From the NCBI GenBank assembly GCA_022787165.1, contig JALFVL010000007.1:1-64000 (forward strand): a stretch of DNA of 64,000 bases. Reading direction: 5' to 3'. Both the position numbers and the translations under genes were made by a program. Under the pieces are notes generated by a model that was not told the DNA's origin, did no database searches, and saw only the letters and a program-made list of their open reading frames with translations. The DNA is from Clostridiales bacterium (lineage in GTDB: Bacteria; Bacillota; Clostridia; Christensenellales; Aristaeellaceae). Each line of letters begins with the position of its first letter. Within the stretch, counting starts at the first letter, position 1. Shown here piece by piece: positions 39,106-48,548 of the stretch.

Positions 39106-40032
39106 TTAGTCCACGCCGTCGAGCTCCTCCGGCGCGGCGGGGCCGACGGCAAGCCCCTGAGGCGTCGTGCGCGCGGCGCACAGATAGGCGCCCTGCGCGC
39201 TGCCCACGGCAAACGGGAAGAGGGGCAGCGTGGTTGCCGCGCCAAAGCCGCCCTGCGCGGAGAGGGCGATCAGGCTGATGCTGCCCGCCTCCTCGCCGAG
39301 GCGGCGATGGGTGTCGCTGAGGCCACGAAGCGCCTCCTCGCAGGCTTCCTGCGCGCTCGCGCCCCGGCGCATCAGCGAGACAGCCTCATAGGACAGGCAG
39401 CCGCGCATGATGTCCTCGCCCAGGCCGGTCGCTGCCGCGCCGCCATATCGGGCGTCGCAGTAGAAGCCGGAGCCGACGAGCGGCGAATCGCCGACGCGCC
39501 CCGGCTCCTTGAGGAACAGACCGGAGGTCGACGTGCCGGCGACCATCCGCCCCTGCGCGTCCAGACCGATGACGCAGACGGTGTCGTGGCCGCGGTAGGC
39601 CGTCAACGGCTCCTCGTCGGCAAGCGCCTGCATGGCCTCGCGCCAGCGGGCCTGCGAGCCCTGCGTGCGCATGTCGCGCAGGGGAAGCCCCGCGCTGACG
39701 GCGAACTGCTCCGCGCCGCGGCCGGCAAGCAGGCAGTTGGTCTCCCGCCCGCAGAGCAGACGCGCCGCGCGGATGGGATTGCGCAGGTTCTCGGCAGCCA
39801 TGACGCCGCCGACGCGCAGCGTCTGTCCGTCCATCCAGCCTGCGTCGAGCAGCACGCGCCCGTCCCGGGCGGGCAGCGCGCCGTAGCCGACCGAAACATA
39901 GGCCGGATTATCCTCCACGCACATGATCGCGCGCTCGACGGCGTCTGCGGCGTTCCTGCCGCAGGCGAGCATGTCGCGGGCCTCCGTCAGCCCCTGAAGG
40001 GACATTTTCCATGTGCCGATGATCGCGTACAT
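39106..40032 (-). CDS. N4-(beta-N-acetylglucosaminyl)-L-asparaginase-like (isoaspartyl peptidase/asparaginase 2 family)
   Basis: GHDTVCVIGLDAQGRMVAGTSTSGLFLKEPGRVGDSPLVGSGFYCD. Confidence 0.88.
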   Translation of the reverse strand: MYAIIGTWKMSLQGLTEARDMLACGRNAADAVERAIMCVEDNPAYVSVGYGALPARDGRVLLDAGWMDGQTLRVGGVMAAENLRNPIRAARLLCGRETNCLLAGRGAEQFAVSAGLPLRDMRTQGSQARWREAMQALADEEPLTAYRGHDTVCVIGLDAQGRMVAGTSTSGLFLKEPGRVGDSPLVGSGFYCDARYGGAAATGLGEDIMRGCLSYEAVSLMRRGASAQEACEEALRGLSDTHRRLGEEAGSISLIALSAQGGFGAATTLPLFPFAVGSAQGAYLCAARTTPQGLAVGPAAPEELDGVD

Positions 40033-40051
40033 GTCCAAGACCTCCTGATAC

Positions 40052-40798
40052 TTATCGGTCGAGCGTCTCCCGCATCGCGCGGAAGCGGGCGGCGTCCGTG
40101 ACCTTGTAGCTGTCCTCCGGCGGATAGAGCGCGCCGCCAAAGTGAATGTCGGGGTGGGCGAGGGTCGAGGGATCGGCGACGCTCCGGCGCTGGGAGAGAT
40201 GCACCTGCGTGCAGCCGGTGAGCTCAAGCAGGCGGCGCACGTTCTGCGGCGTGATGCCTCCGCCCGGCAGGATCTCGATAGCCCCCTGCGCGTGGCGGCG
40301 CATCTGCGCGATCACGTCCGCGCCGTAGAACGCCGCGGGCGCCTGACCGCTGGTGAGCACGCGCGTTACGCCCAGGCGGATGAGCGTATCCAGCGCGGCG
40401 CGCCAGTCGGGTACGACATCGATGGCCCGGTGGAAGACCGTCTCCCGACCTTCGGCGAGCGCCACGAGCTCGCGCACGCGATCCTCGTCGACCGTCCCGT
40501 CCGCGTGCAGGCAGCCAAAGACGAGACCGTTCGCCCCGGACTCAAGCAGAAGCCGCCCGTCGGCGAGCATGGAGCGGAATTCAAGCGTCGTGTAGCAGAA
40601 GCCGCCCTCCCGCGGGCGCAGCATCGCCATGACGGGAATGTCCGTCCGCTCGCGCAGAGCCTTCAGAGAACCGGCGCTGGGTGTCAGCCCGCCCAGAAAG
40701 AGCGCGCTGCAAAGCTCGACGCGGTCCGCGCCGCCGCGCGCCGCCTCGAGCGCGTCGTCGGCAGAGCCGCAGCAGGCCTCCACGAGAATGCGCGCCAT
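40052..40798 (-). CDS. cutC: CutC family protein
   Basis: ILVEACCGSADDALEAARGGADRVELCSALFLGGLTPS; VMAMLRPREGGFCY; FHRAIDVVPD. Confidence 0.92.
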   Translation of the reverse strand: MARILVEACCGSADDALEAARGGADRVELCSALFLGGLTPSAGSLKALRERTDIPVMAMLRPREGGFCYTTLEFRSMLADGRLLLESGANGLVFGCLHADGTVDEDRVRELVALAEGRETVFHRAIDVVPDWRAALDTLIRLGVTRVLTSGQAPAAFYGADVIAQMRRHAQGAIEILPGGGITPQNVRRLLELTGCTQVHLSQRRSVADPSTLAHPDIHFGGALYPPEDSYKVTDAARFRAMRETLDR

Positions 40799-40881
40799 GA
40801 GATGATGCCTCCTCATACGTTTGTATCTGAGACGATTATAACAGCCCGCGAAGCGGATTGCAAGGCTGCGCCGCATGCTCC

Positions 40882-40910
40882 TTGACAGGCCGTCTGCATT
40901 CCCCTATAAT
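40882..40910 (+). promoter_or_regulatory. malQ promoter
   Basis: TTGACA - 17 nt - TATAAT. Confidence 0.8.
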
Positions 40911-41048
40911 TCGTCTTATCAGAGAAAACCAAAGCGGGGCAGAGCGAACGCCGGTCTGCCCGGCCTGAGGGACGAATCAAACCGGAGCGCCGGCGACAGA
41001 CCGGGCGTGTGCCGCGCGCCTTCGTGACAAACGGAAGGGGATGTTTGA

Positions 41049-42575
41049 ATGGACAGAAGAGCGGGCGTGCTGCTCTCCGTGACCAGCCTGCCGGGGAAAT
41101 ATGGTATCGGCAGCTTTTCAAAAAGCGCCTACGACTTTGTGGATTGGCTCGCGGAGGCGGGCCAGAGCTACTGGCAGATTCTGCCGCTGGGGCCGACGAG
41201 CTACGGCGAATCCGGAGATTCGCCCTACCAGGCGTATTCCGCCTTTGCGGGCAATCCCTACCTGATCAGCCTGGAGGCGCTGGTCGAGGAGGGCGTGCTG
41301 ACGCAGGCGGAATGCGACGCGGCGGACTTTGGCGACAGGGAGGAACGCGTGGACTTTGACAAGCTCCACGAAAGCCGCTTCGCGCTGCTGCATCTGGCCT
41401 ATGAGCGCAGTGACATCAGCCATAATCCGGCGTATCAGCGCTTCGTGCAGGAGAATGGATGGTGGCTGTCCGATTACGCGCTGTTCATGGCCGTCAAGTC
41501 CTTCTTCGGCGGCGCGCCCTATCAGGAATGGCCACAGGATATCCGCATGCATTGGGGCTTTGCGCTTGACTACTACCGCCGGGAGCTCTACTTCGACGTG
41601 GAATTCCAGCAGTACATGCAGTTCAAATTCTTCGAGCAATGGAAGAAGCTGCGCGCGTATGCCAACAGCCGGCATATCCGGATCGTCGGCGACATGCCGA
41701 TCTACGTCTCGCCGGACAGCGCGGATGTCTGGGCGCACAGCGAGCTGTTCCAGATGGACGCGGACGGGCGTCCTGAGGCCATCGCGGGCTGCCCGCCGGA
41801 TGCCTTCTCCGCGACGGGGCAGATCTGGAAGAATCCGCTCTACCGCTGGGAGGCGCACAGGCACAGCGGCTTCTCCTGGTGGATGTCGCGGATCTGGCAG
41901 AGCTTTGAGATGTATGACGTCGTGCGCATCGACCACTTCCGCGGGTTTGACGAGTATTATTCGATCCCTAACGGCAGCGATTCCGCGCTCAATGGCCATT
42001 GGGAGAAGGGCCCGGGCATGGAGCTGTTCCGCGCGATGCAGCAGAATCTCGGCCCCCGGGAGGTCATCGCGGAGGATCTCGGGCTGATGACGGAGACCGT
42101 GCGCCAGCTCGTGCGCGAGAGCGGCTTCCCCAACATGAAGGTGCTCCAGTTCGCCTTTGACGTTGGCGACAAGGGCGCGGCGAACGACTATCTGCCCCAC
42201 AATTACGACCGCAATTGCGTCGTCTACACCGGCACGCACGACAACGAGACGATCGCAGGCTGGTTTGTGGGCCTCTCGCAGGCGGAAAAGAAGCTCGTGC
42301 GCGACTATCTCTGCGTGCCGGACGCCAGCGACAGGGAGATGCCGGTCATCCTCATCGCCGCGGCGATGCGCAGCTGCGCGCAGACCTGCATCATCCCGGT
42401 GCAGGATTACCTCGGCCTGGGGAACGACTGCCGCATGAACCAGCCCTCGACCGTCGGGGAGAACTGGCGCTGGCGCCTCAGGCCCGGCCAGCTCACTCAG
42501 GAAGCCGGGGCGCTGGCGCGGGAGCTGACGATGCGCTACGGGCGCATGAACTGGGCAAATGAGAAAAAGGCCTGA
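41049..42575 (+). CDS. malQ: 4-alpha-glucanotransferase
   Basis: RRAGVLLSVTSLPGKYGIGSFSKSAYDFVDWL; VRIDHFRGFDEYYSIP; EDLGLMTETVRQL; TGTHDNETIAGW. Confidence 0.95.
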   Translation: MDRRAGVLLSVTSLPGKYGIGSFSKSAYDFVDWLAEAGQSYWQILPLGPTSYGESGDSPYQAYSAFAGNPYLISLEALVEEGVLTQAECDAADFGDREERVDFDKLHESRFALLHLAYERSDISHNPAYQRFVQENGWWLSDYALFMAVKSFFGGAPYQEWPQDIRMHWGFALDYYRRELYFDVEFQQYMQFKFFEQWKKLRAYANSRHIRIVGDMPIYVSPDSADVWAHSELFQMDADGRPEAIAGCPPDAFSATGQIWKNPLYRWEAHRHSGFSWWMSRIWQSFEMYDVVRIDHFRGFDEYYSIPNGSDSALNGHWEKGPGMELFRAMQQNLGPREVIAEDLGLMTETVRQLVRESGFPNMKVLQFAFDVGDKGAANDYLPHNYDRNCVVYTGTHDNETIAGWFVGLSQAEKKLVRDYLCVPDASDREMPVILIAAAMRSCAQTCIIPVQDYLGLGNDCRMNQPSTVGENWRWRLRPGQLTQEAGALARELTMRYGRMNWANEKKA

Positions 42576-42760
42576 GACAGGACACATGGCTTGCAGGCGC
42601 GCGAAGGCCGAAAAGAACGGAGAAACCGGGCCGGAGGGCACGACGCCTTCCGGCCTGCCTTTTGGGCAGGGGAGTGAGGAGGACGAAAACAAAAAATCGA
42701 AAAAGTTCGAAAAACCCCTTGATTTTTCCACGCATTTGATGTATACTATATCTCGTGCTT

Positions 42761-42837
42761 GGGGTCGTAGCTCAGCTGGTCAGAGCGCCACGTTGACATC
42801 GTGGAGGTCGTAGGTTCGAGCCCTATCGACCCCACCA
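42761..42837 (+). tRNA. tRNA-Val (anticodon GAC), CCA encoded
   Basis: GGGGTCGTAGCTCAGCTGGTCAGAGCGCCACGTTGACATCGTGGAGGTCGTAGGTTCGAGCCCTATCGACCCCACCA. Confidence 0.97.
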
Positions 42838-42867
42838 GTACAGCCGGACTTGTCACCCGGCAAAGGA

Positions 42868-42893
42868 AGATCGGAAAACTCCGGTCTTTTTTT
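42868..42893 (+). terminator. Intrinsic terminator after tRNA-Val
   Basis: AGATCGG AAAACT CCGGTCT TTTTTT. Confidence 0.8.
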
Positions 42894-42904
42894 ATGCCCG
42901 TTCA

Positions 42905-43016
42905 GGGGTCGATTGGGCGAGAATGGGGCGGGAGTGAACAGGCCACAGTGTGGCCTGAGAGCCGCCCTGACCGAAGCGGCGTCGAGCCGCAGGAAAGAGC
43001 CCTATCGACCCCACCA
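42905..43016 (+). ncRNA. Candidate tRNA-like RNA or tRNA pseudogene ending in ACCA
   Basis: 5' GGGGTCGA pairs with 3' TCGACCCC-ACCA. Internal hairpins GGCCACAGTGTGGCC and GCCGCCCTGACCGAAGCGGC. Confidence 0.4.
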
Positions 43017-43204
43017 GCATCGTCGGATTTGTCACCCGGCAAAGGAAGATCGGAAAACTCCGGTCTTATTTTTTTATGCCCGTTCGGGGACGAGCAGCCG
43101 GGAGCGGGCAGGAAACGGGGTATTGCTGAAGCGGAGGAAGGGAAGTATATAACATATTCTTTACAAAAAACAGGCCGGACAAATCCGATGGAATAAAAAA
43201 CGCA

Positions 43205-43223
43205 CTATTTATGTTATAAATAG
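43205..43223. promoter_or_regulatory. 8-3-8 palindrome CTATTTAT GTT ATAAATAG, candidate TRAP operator
   Basis: Perfect arms, 22 bp upstream of the -35 box. Confidence 0.6.
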
Positions 43224-43245
43224 AGCAAAAAAATGGATTCCATCA

Positions 43246-43274
43246 TTGACAAAATTGCATAAATCGAATAAAAT
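43246..43274 (+). promoter_or_regulatory. TRAP operon promoter
   Basis: TTGACA - 17 nt - TAAAAT. Confidence 0.75.
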
Positions 43275-43342
43275 ATTCTTAACATAACTATACTGGCGGT
43301 CGAGCCGGTATAGGACACAACCGACAAAAGGAGAGCTGTACC

Positions 43343-44362
43343 ATGAAGAAAATCTTCGCGCTGCTGCTTGCCCTCGCGCTGACGCTGTCTCTGAGCGTCT
43401 GCATGGCGGAGGAGAACCCCGACGACTTCTACCTCGAGATCAAGTTCTCGAACGTGTTCCAGCCTACGGAGTGGAACTACAAGGCCTCCCAGAAGCTGGC
43501 CGACATGATCACCGAGCGGACCGAGGGCCATATCTCGGTCACCTATTACGGCCAGAATGAGCTCGACTGCTACGGCGATTCCGTCACGCAGGCGGCCAAC
43601 GGCTCGCTGTGGATGGGCCTTGAGGAGCCGTCCCTGTTCGCGGACTACGTCGGCGACGCCGCCGTGCTGATCGGCCCGATGCTCTACAGCAGCGACGACG
43701 AATACAACTACATCATGGCCTCCGATGTCGTCGCGGACGTCATCGCCCGCCTCGCCGAGGAGAATATCCACATTCTGGATACGCATTATTCCTTCGGCTT
43801 CCGCTCCGTCGTCACCAACCGCGACATCACGAAGCCCGATGATCTCGCCGGCGTGAAGCTGCGCGCGACCTCTTCCGCCATGTTCACCAAGACCGTCGAG
43901 TGCCTGGGCGCGATCCCGACCCCGATGTCCTTCACCGAGTGCCTCTCCGCCATCTCCTCCGGCGTCGTCGAGGGCTTTGAGGGCTCGACCTCCACGCTGG
44001 CCGGCGCGGGCGCGCCGTATGAGCTCGTCAAGAAGGTCGCGCTGACCAACCACCTGATCGCGACCCGCTGGCTGTTCATGCCGGAGAACGTCTATCAGTC
44101 CATCCCCGAGAAGTGGCGCACGATCATCGACGAGTGCGCTGTCGAGTGCGGCAAGTGGGAGCAGGAGATGTGCGCGGCGGACGAGGATACCCAGAAGGCC
44201 ATGCTCGCCGAGCAGGGCGTCACCTGGAACGAGGTGGACCTCGACGCGTTCACCGCGGCCTGCGCGCCTGTCTATGACTGGATTGTCGAAGAGTACGGCG
44301 CGGATCCGGAGCTCAAGGATAAGCTGGTCGCTCTGATTCAGGAGTATCGTGCCTCCAAGTAA
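43343..44362 (+). CDS. TRAP transporter substrate-binding protein, DctP family
   Basis: Signal peptide; KLADMITERTEGHISVTYYGQNEL; LAGVKLRATSSAMFTKTVECLGAIPTPMSFTECLSAISSGVVEGFEG. Confidence 0.93.
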   Translation: MKKIFALLLALALTLSLSVCMAEENPDDFYLEIKFSNVFQPTEWNYKASQKLADMITERTEGHISVTYYGQNELDCYGDSVTQAANGSLWMGLEEPSLFADYVGDAAVLIGPMLYSSDDEYNYIMASDVVADVIARLAEENIHILDTHYSFGFRSVVTNRDITKPDDLAGVKLRATSSAMFTKTVECLGAIPTPMSFTECLSAISSGVVEGFEGSTSTLAGAGAPYELVKKVALTNHLIATRWLFMPENVYQSIPEKWRTIIDECAVECGKWEQEMCAADEDTQKAMLAEQGVTWNEVDLDAFTAACAPVYDWIVEEYGADPELKDKLVALIQEYRASK

Positions 44363-44385
44363 CCGCTTTCCCATGCGCATTTGCA

Positions 44386-44416
44386 GGACTGCCCGGGGCC
44401 GCTCCTCGGGCAGTCC
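44386..44416 (+). terminator. Hairpin between dctP and dctQM
   Basis: GGACTGCCCGGGG CCGCT CCTCGGGCAGTCC. Confidence 0.55.
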
Positions 44417-44469
44417 GTCTTCCTGCTTCAAGCGGGCGGCTCCGCCCGCCCGACGCTCTGTAAGGATGT

Positions 44470-45015
44470 ATGCCGATGAAAAAAAAGATTACGCCCAAGC
44501 TCATCTTTCAAAATCTTGACGCAATCATCACCGGTGTGACGCTTACGATCTGCGTGATTCTCGTCAATGCCAACGTGCTCATGCGATACTTCTTCAACAG
44601 CCCGATCCGTTGGGCGGAGGAGGTCGTGACCAGCCTGTTTGTCTGGACCGTTTTCATTGGCAGCGCATTCGCATACCGCAGGCATTCCCATCTGGGTGTT
44701 GATATCCTCGTCAACCTGCTCCCGGGCAAGGCCAAGCCCGCCGTCAAAGCCATCGTCTCCGTGCTGGAGCTGCTCGTGCTGATCATGCTGACAGTCATCA
44801 GCTCGCAGTACGTCTATCATCTGATCGTTTCGCCTGCCGGAAAGATCAAAATCGTCATGACCGACATGCTGCGCGTGCCCAAGTGGTGGACTGGCATCGC
44901 CGTGCCGATCGGCTTCGGCCTTTCGACGATCTATTCCATCTACTTCATGGGCCAGAAGCTCTGCGCCGGTCTCAAGGAAAGGGCGCAGAAGAGGAAGGAG
45001 GGCGAGAACGCATGA
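44470..45015 (+). CDS. TRAP transporter small permease (DctQ)
   Basis: Four TMs; NVLMRYFFNSPIRWAEEVVTSLFVWTVFIGSAFAYRRHSHLGVD. Confidence 0.92.
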   Translation: MPMKKKITPKLIFQNLDAIITGVTLTICVILVNANVLMRYFFNSPIRWAEEVVTSLFVWTVFIGSAFAYRRHSHLGVDILVNLLPGKAKPAVKAIVSVLELLVLIMLTVISSQYVYHLIVSPAGKIKIVMTDMLRVPKWWTGIAVPIGFGLSTIYSIYFMGQKLCAGLKERAQKRKEGENA

Positions 45016-46322
45016 CGCTGGGCTTTCTGGATATCGTCCCGATCATTCTCGTGTTCGCCTTCTATTTCCTGGGCATGCCGATCGTGTATTCCCTCTTCGG
45101 CGCGACGTTCTTCTATTTCCTGTTCATTGACACGACCTCGGCCCCGTGGCTGATCCTGCAAAAGGTCATGAACTCCACGCAGTCGTTCTCGATGCTCGCG
45201 ATTCCGTTCTTCATCATGTCCGGCTCGGTCATGAATTTCGGCGGCATCAGCGACAAGCTGATGGACTTCTGCGAATGCGTCACCGGCCACATGCGCGGCG
45301 GTCTGGCGCAGGTCAACGTCCTGCTGAGCATGCTGATGGGCGGCTGCTCCGGCTCCGCGAACGCGGACTGCGCGATGCAGTCGAAGATGCTCGTGCCGGA
45401 GATGGAGAAGCGCGGCTACTCGAAGGCCTTCTCCGCGGCCATCACGGCGGCCTCCTCGGCGGCGACGCCCGTCATTCCGCCCGGAGTCAACCTGATCGTC
45501 TTCACGCTGATCGCGCAGGCCTCCCTGGGCCGCACGTTCGCCGCGGGCTATATCCCGGGCTTCCTCATGTCCATCGCGATGATGATCACCGTGGCGATCA
45601 TCGCCAAGAAGCGCAACTATCCGACGACCCGCGACAAATTCCCGCCGGTCAGACATGTGCTCAAGCAGGCGTTCATCTCCTTCTGGGGGCTGTTCTTCCC
45701 GTTCGGCATCATCCTGGGCATGCGCTTTGGCATGTTCACGCCCTCCGAGGGCGGCGCGGTGGCCGTGCTCTACTGCTTCATCATCGGCCGCTTCGTTTAC
45801 AGGAAGCTCAGTTTCCGCAAGCATTTCATCCCGATCCTGATGGACACGATCGCCGGCACGTCGAGCGTTGTGCTGATCATGGTCTCGGCGAATGTCTTTG
45901 GCAACTACATGTCCTGGGTCAACCTGCCCAAGATTGTCGCCAAGGCTGTGCTCGATCTGACGACGAACAAGTATATCTTCCTGATGCTGTGCAACGTGAT
46001 CCTGCTGATCATGGGCATGTTCCTGGAGGGCGGCGCCGCGCTGATGATCATCACGCCGCTGCTGCTGCCGGTCGCCCTGCAGCTGGGCATCAACGTCTAC
46101 CACTTCGGCCTCGTCGCACTGGTCAACATCATGATCGGCGGCATCACGCCCCCGTTTGGCTCCATGATGTTCACGACCTGCGGCATCACAGGCTGTAAGA
46201 TATCGGACTTCCTCAAAGAGGTATGGCCGTTTATCATCTGCCTGTTCGCCGTGCTGCTGCTGCTGACGTTCTGCCCGACGCTCATCACCTTTGTGCCTGA
46301 TCTGCTCTACGGGCCAGGCTGA
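45012..46322 (+). CDS. TRAP transporter large permease (DctM)
   Basis: MLAIPFFIMSGSVMNFGGISDKLMDF; GGCSGSANADCAMQSKMLVPEMEKRGYSKAFSAAITAASSAATPVIPPG. Confidence 0.95.
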   Translation: MTLGFLDIVPIILVFAFYFLGMPIVYSLFGATFFYFLFIDTTSAPWLILQKVMNSTQSFSMLAIPFFIMSGSVMNFGGISDKLMDFCECVTGHMRGGLAQVNVLLSMLMGGCSGSANADCAMQSKMLVPEMEKRGYSKAFSAAITAASSAATPVIPPGVNLIVFTLIAQASLGRTFAAGYIPGFLMSIAMMITVAIIAKKRNYPTTRDKFPPVRHVLKQAFISFWGLFFPFGIILGMRFGMFTPSEGGAVAVLYCFIIGRFVYRKLSFRKHFIPILMDTIAGTSSVVLIMVSANVFGNYMSWVNLPKIVAKAVLDLTTNKYIFLMLCNVILLIMGMFLEGGAALMIITPLLLPVALQLGINVYHFGLVALVNIMIGGITPPFGSMMFTTCGITGCKISDFLKEVWPFIICLFAVLLLLTFCPTLITFVPDLLYGPG

Positions 46323-46332
46323 TTGGACCTTC

Positions 46333-46364
46333 AAGGGCCCGGGAGGCTTGCCTTCCGGGCCCTT
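46333..46364 (+). terminator. Hairpin downstream of TRAP operon
   Basis: AAGGGCCCGGGAGGC TTG CCTTCCGGGCCCTT. Confidence 0.55.
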
Positions 46365-46389
46365 CATCCCTTTGACAGGAGCGCTTGCC

Positions 46390-46950
46390 ATGGATTACAG
46401 CGTCACCATGCGCCACGACGAAAAGAGCCTGGAGGCTCTTGCGCACATGCAGTATGATCTCTTCTGCCGGGGCAACCGGATTGCCCGCTCCGCGCTCAGC
46501 GTGATTGCGGTCTTCGCGGGCATCCTCCGCTTTCAGGATTGGTGGGGCATCCTGCTGATCGCCTATGGCTGCTATCTGGTCACGAGCACCTACAGCGCTG
46601 CCAACCACACCGCGCACAAGCTGGCCAAACAGATCCGGGATTCGGGCATGCCCTTTCCCGCGTCGCGCTACACGTTCGGCGAGCGGGCGATGCAGATTGA
46701 CGCGCTGGAGGGAAATGGAGAATCCCCGGCGCCGCTTGCCTATGCGCAGGTCTGCCGCCTGGGCGAGGACGCGGGCTACTTTTATCTGTTCCGTGACCAG
46801 TATGGCGGCTACATGATCCCCAAGGAGCAGCTCGGCGAGCGCGCAGAGCGCTTCCGCGCCTTCGTGGAGGGCAGGACGGGGCAGCGCTTCCGCTCGAGGA
46901 TGGCGCCCGTGCTCAGGCTGATGCGCAGGCTCGGGGCAAAAAGGGGATAG
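46390..46950 (+). CDS. YcxB-like membrane protein
   Basis: Two central TMs and C-terminal YcxB-like domain (FYLFRDQYGGYMIPKEQL). Confidence 0.65.
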   Translation: MDYSVTMRHDEKSLEALAHMQYDLFCRGNRIARSALSVIAVFAGILRFQDWWGILLIAYGCYLVTSTYSAANHTAHKLAKQIRDSGMPFPASRYTFGERAMQIDALEGNGESPAPLAYAQVCRLGEDAGYFYLFRDQYGGYMIPKEQLGERAERFRAFVEGRTGQRFRSRMAPVLRLMRRLGAKRG

Positions 46951-46957
46951 TTTTGAG

Positions 46958-47100
46958 AGTCGCGAAGCGAACATGGGGTCAAGGGGCGAAGTCCCTTGGC
47001 GGGTTTGGGCGGCAGCCCAACGTAGTGATAGAAATCAAAAAGAAAGCAGTTTCAGAGCAGGATGCGAAGCATCCTACGATTGGAACGGCTCTGATCCTGT
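46958..47100 (+). repeat. Copy of dispersed palindromic repeat family
   Basis: cgcgaagcgaacatggggtcaaggggcgaagtcccttggcgggtttgggcggcagcccaacg...gtttcagagcaggatgcgaagcatcctacgattggaacgg. Confidence 0.85.
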
Positions 47101-47127
47101 AAAGTCAGGGTTTAACCCAAAATAGAC

Positions 47128-47169
47128 AACAAGGGTTCTTCCTCCTCTTTGGGATGAAGAACCCTTGTT
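47128..47169 (-). terminator. Terminator of the transglutaminase-like gene
   Basis: 14-bp perfect arms AACAAGGGTTCTTC / GAAGAACCCTTGTT. Confidence 0.6.
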
Positions 47170-47180
47170 GCCATGTGTAC

Positions 47181-48548
47181 TTACAGCTCCTCGTAGCGCA
47201 GAATGCGGCTGTCCGTCTCATACTCGTCATCGTCGAGCGCGCGGTGCAGCGATTCAATTTCGCCATTCTGGTTGTCGTAGGGGTCGCGCCGCAGGAAGCG
47301 CTTGGGCGGGTTGAATTCCTGCTGGAAGTCGCTGCACAGCGGCAGACGCCAGGGCTCGAGGTTGCCGAAGTAGAAATTCCAGCGCTCCGTATTGCCCGCG
47401 CGATAGGCCGAGCCGCCAAACGAGCAATCCGCGAACAGCCAGCCGTAGGGCGCGACGTAGAAGCGGGCCCAGTCGTGGTTGCCGGTGGATTCGGGCGTCG
47501 TGTACAGACCGGCCTGCCAGCGCGCGGGAATACCGCACAGGCGGCAGAGCGTGATGAACGTGATCGCCTGCACGCCGCAGTCGCCGCGCTGCCCGCTGAG
47601 GAAATACTCGGGGATGTTCGTGACCGTCAGATAGGGCGGCATGAAGCGGTAGACTGCCTGCGTCGTGATGAAATCGTAGATCCGGCGGGCCTTGAGCAGC
47701 GGATTGGTCTCCTCGCCGACGATCTCCTTGGCCAGCGCGCGCAGATAGGGCGTGAAGACGACGTGCGGCTCCTGCTCCTGCGTGTCAAAGGCGGGCTGCT
47801 GTGCGCAGACGGCCTCAGGCTGCGGTTCGACGTATTTGGCGTCGATCTCGTAGGCAAGGTCGGCGCTGACGGTCATGCCCGGCTCGTAGGGCAGCTCGAA
47901 ATACGCCGAGCGGTGCGGCTCATCCTCCGGCGCGATGAACGCAGCGGGATGGGACGAGGAGAGCAGGGACGCGCGCGTCACCTGCGCGCCCACGACGGGC
48001 AGCGGCAGATGGATGCGCAGCGTCTCGCCGGGCGTCAGGCGGTCGCTTTTGACCGTCATCTGCTCATGCACCTCAAAGCGCGCGCGGACGCCGCCCTGGG
48101 CCTTCATCTTCGCGATCACCGCGTCGAGCGCCTTGCTCCGGCGCGCGGCGCCCGAGCGGACCTCGGGGTTGAGCGCGCGGGCAGCATAGGCCGGGCGCGT
48201 CTTGAGCAGGTTGGAGACGCAGTTGTCCTTGAAGCGAACCTCGCCGCTCAAATAGCGCCAGTCGAGGGTGCCGTCGTCGCGCAGGGCCTCGAGCTCATCC
48301 TCGCTGAAATCGCGCACGGCGGATTGAAGCTCGCGAAGCGCCGCCTCCTGCGTCAGCGGATAGGAGGCCGGCAGCGCGCGGGCGATTTCGAGCTGGAAGC
48401 GCAAGCGATCCTTGAGGCATTCGGGCGTGCGCGGATCCGCAAGGCGCAGCGCGATGACGCGCTCCATGCGCGCAAGGTCGCCGGCCTCAAAGAGCCGCTG
48501 CACATCCGGCGGCAGGGGATAGCGCAGATAGGACAGATTGAGCAGCAT
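47181..48548 (-). CDS. Transglutaminase-like domain protein
   Basis: GQRGDCGVQAITFITLCRLCGIPARWQAGLYTTPESTGNHDWARFYVAPYGWLFADCSF (C-H-D triad). Confidence 0.88.
   Translation of the reverse strand: MLLNLSYLRYPLPPDVQRLFEAGDLARMERVIALRLADPRTPECLKDRLRFQLEIARALPASYPLTQEAALRELQSAVRDFSEDELEALRDDGTLDWRYLSGEVRFKDNCVSNLLKTRPAYAARALNPEVRSGAARRSKALDAVIAKMKAQGGVRARFEVHEQMTVKSDRLTPGETLRIHLPLPVVGAQVTRASLLSSSHPAAFIAPEDEPHRSAYFELPYEPGMTVSADLAYEIDAKYVEPQPEAVCAQQPAFDTQEQEPHVVFTPYLRALAKEIVGEETNPLLKARRIYDFITTQAVYRFMPPYLTVTNIPEYFLSGQRGDCGVQAITFITLCRLCGIPARWQAGLYTTPESTGNHDWARFYVAPYGWLFADCSFGGSAYRAGNTERWNFYFGNLEPWRLPLCSDFQQEFNPPKRFLRRDPYDNQNGEIESLHRALDDDEYETDSRILRYEEL

Larger units (their letters stand above)
42818..43085 (+). 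repeat. Direct repeat of tRNA-Val 3' end plus terminator (copy 1 42818-42903, copy 2 42997-43085)
   Basis: gagccctatcgaccccaccag...ttgtcacccggcaaaggaagatcggaaaactccggtct...atgcccgttc in both. Confidence 0.92.
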
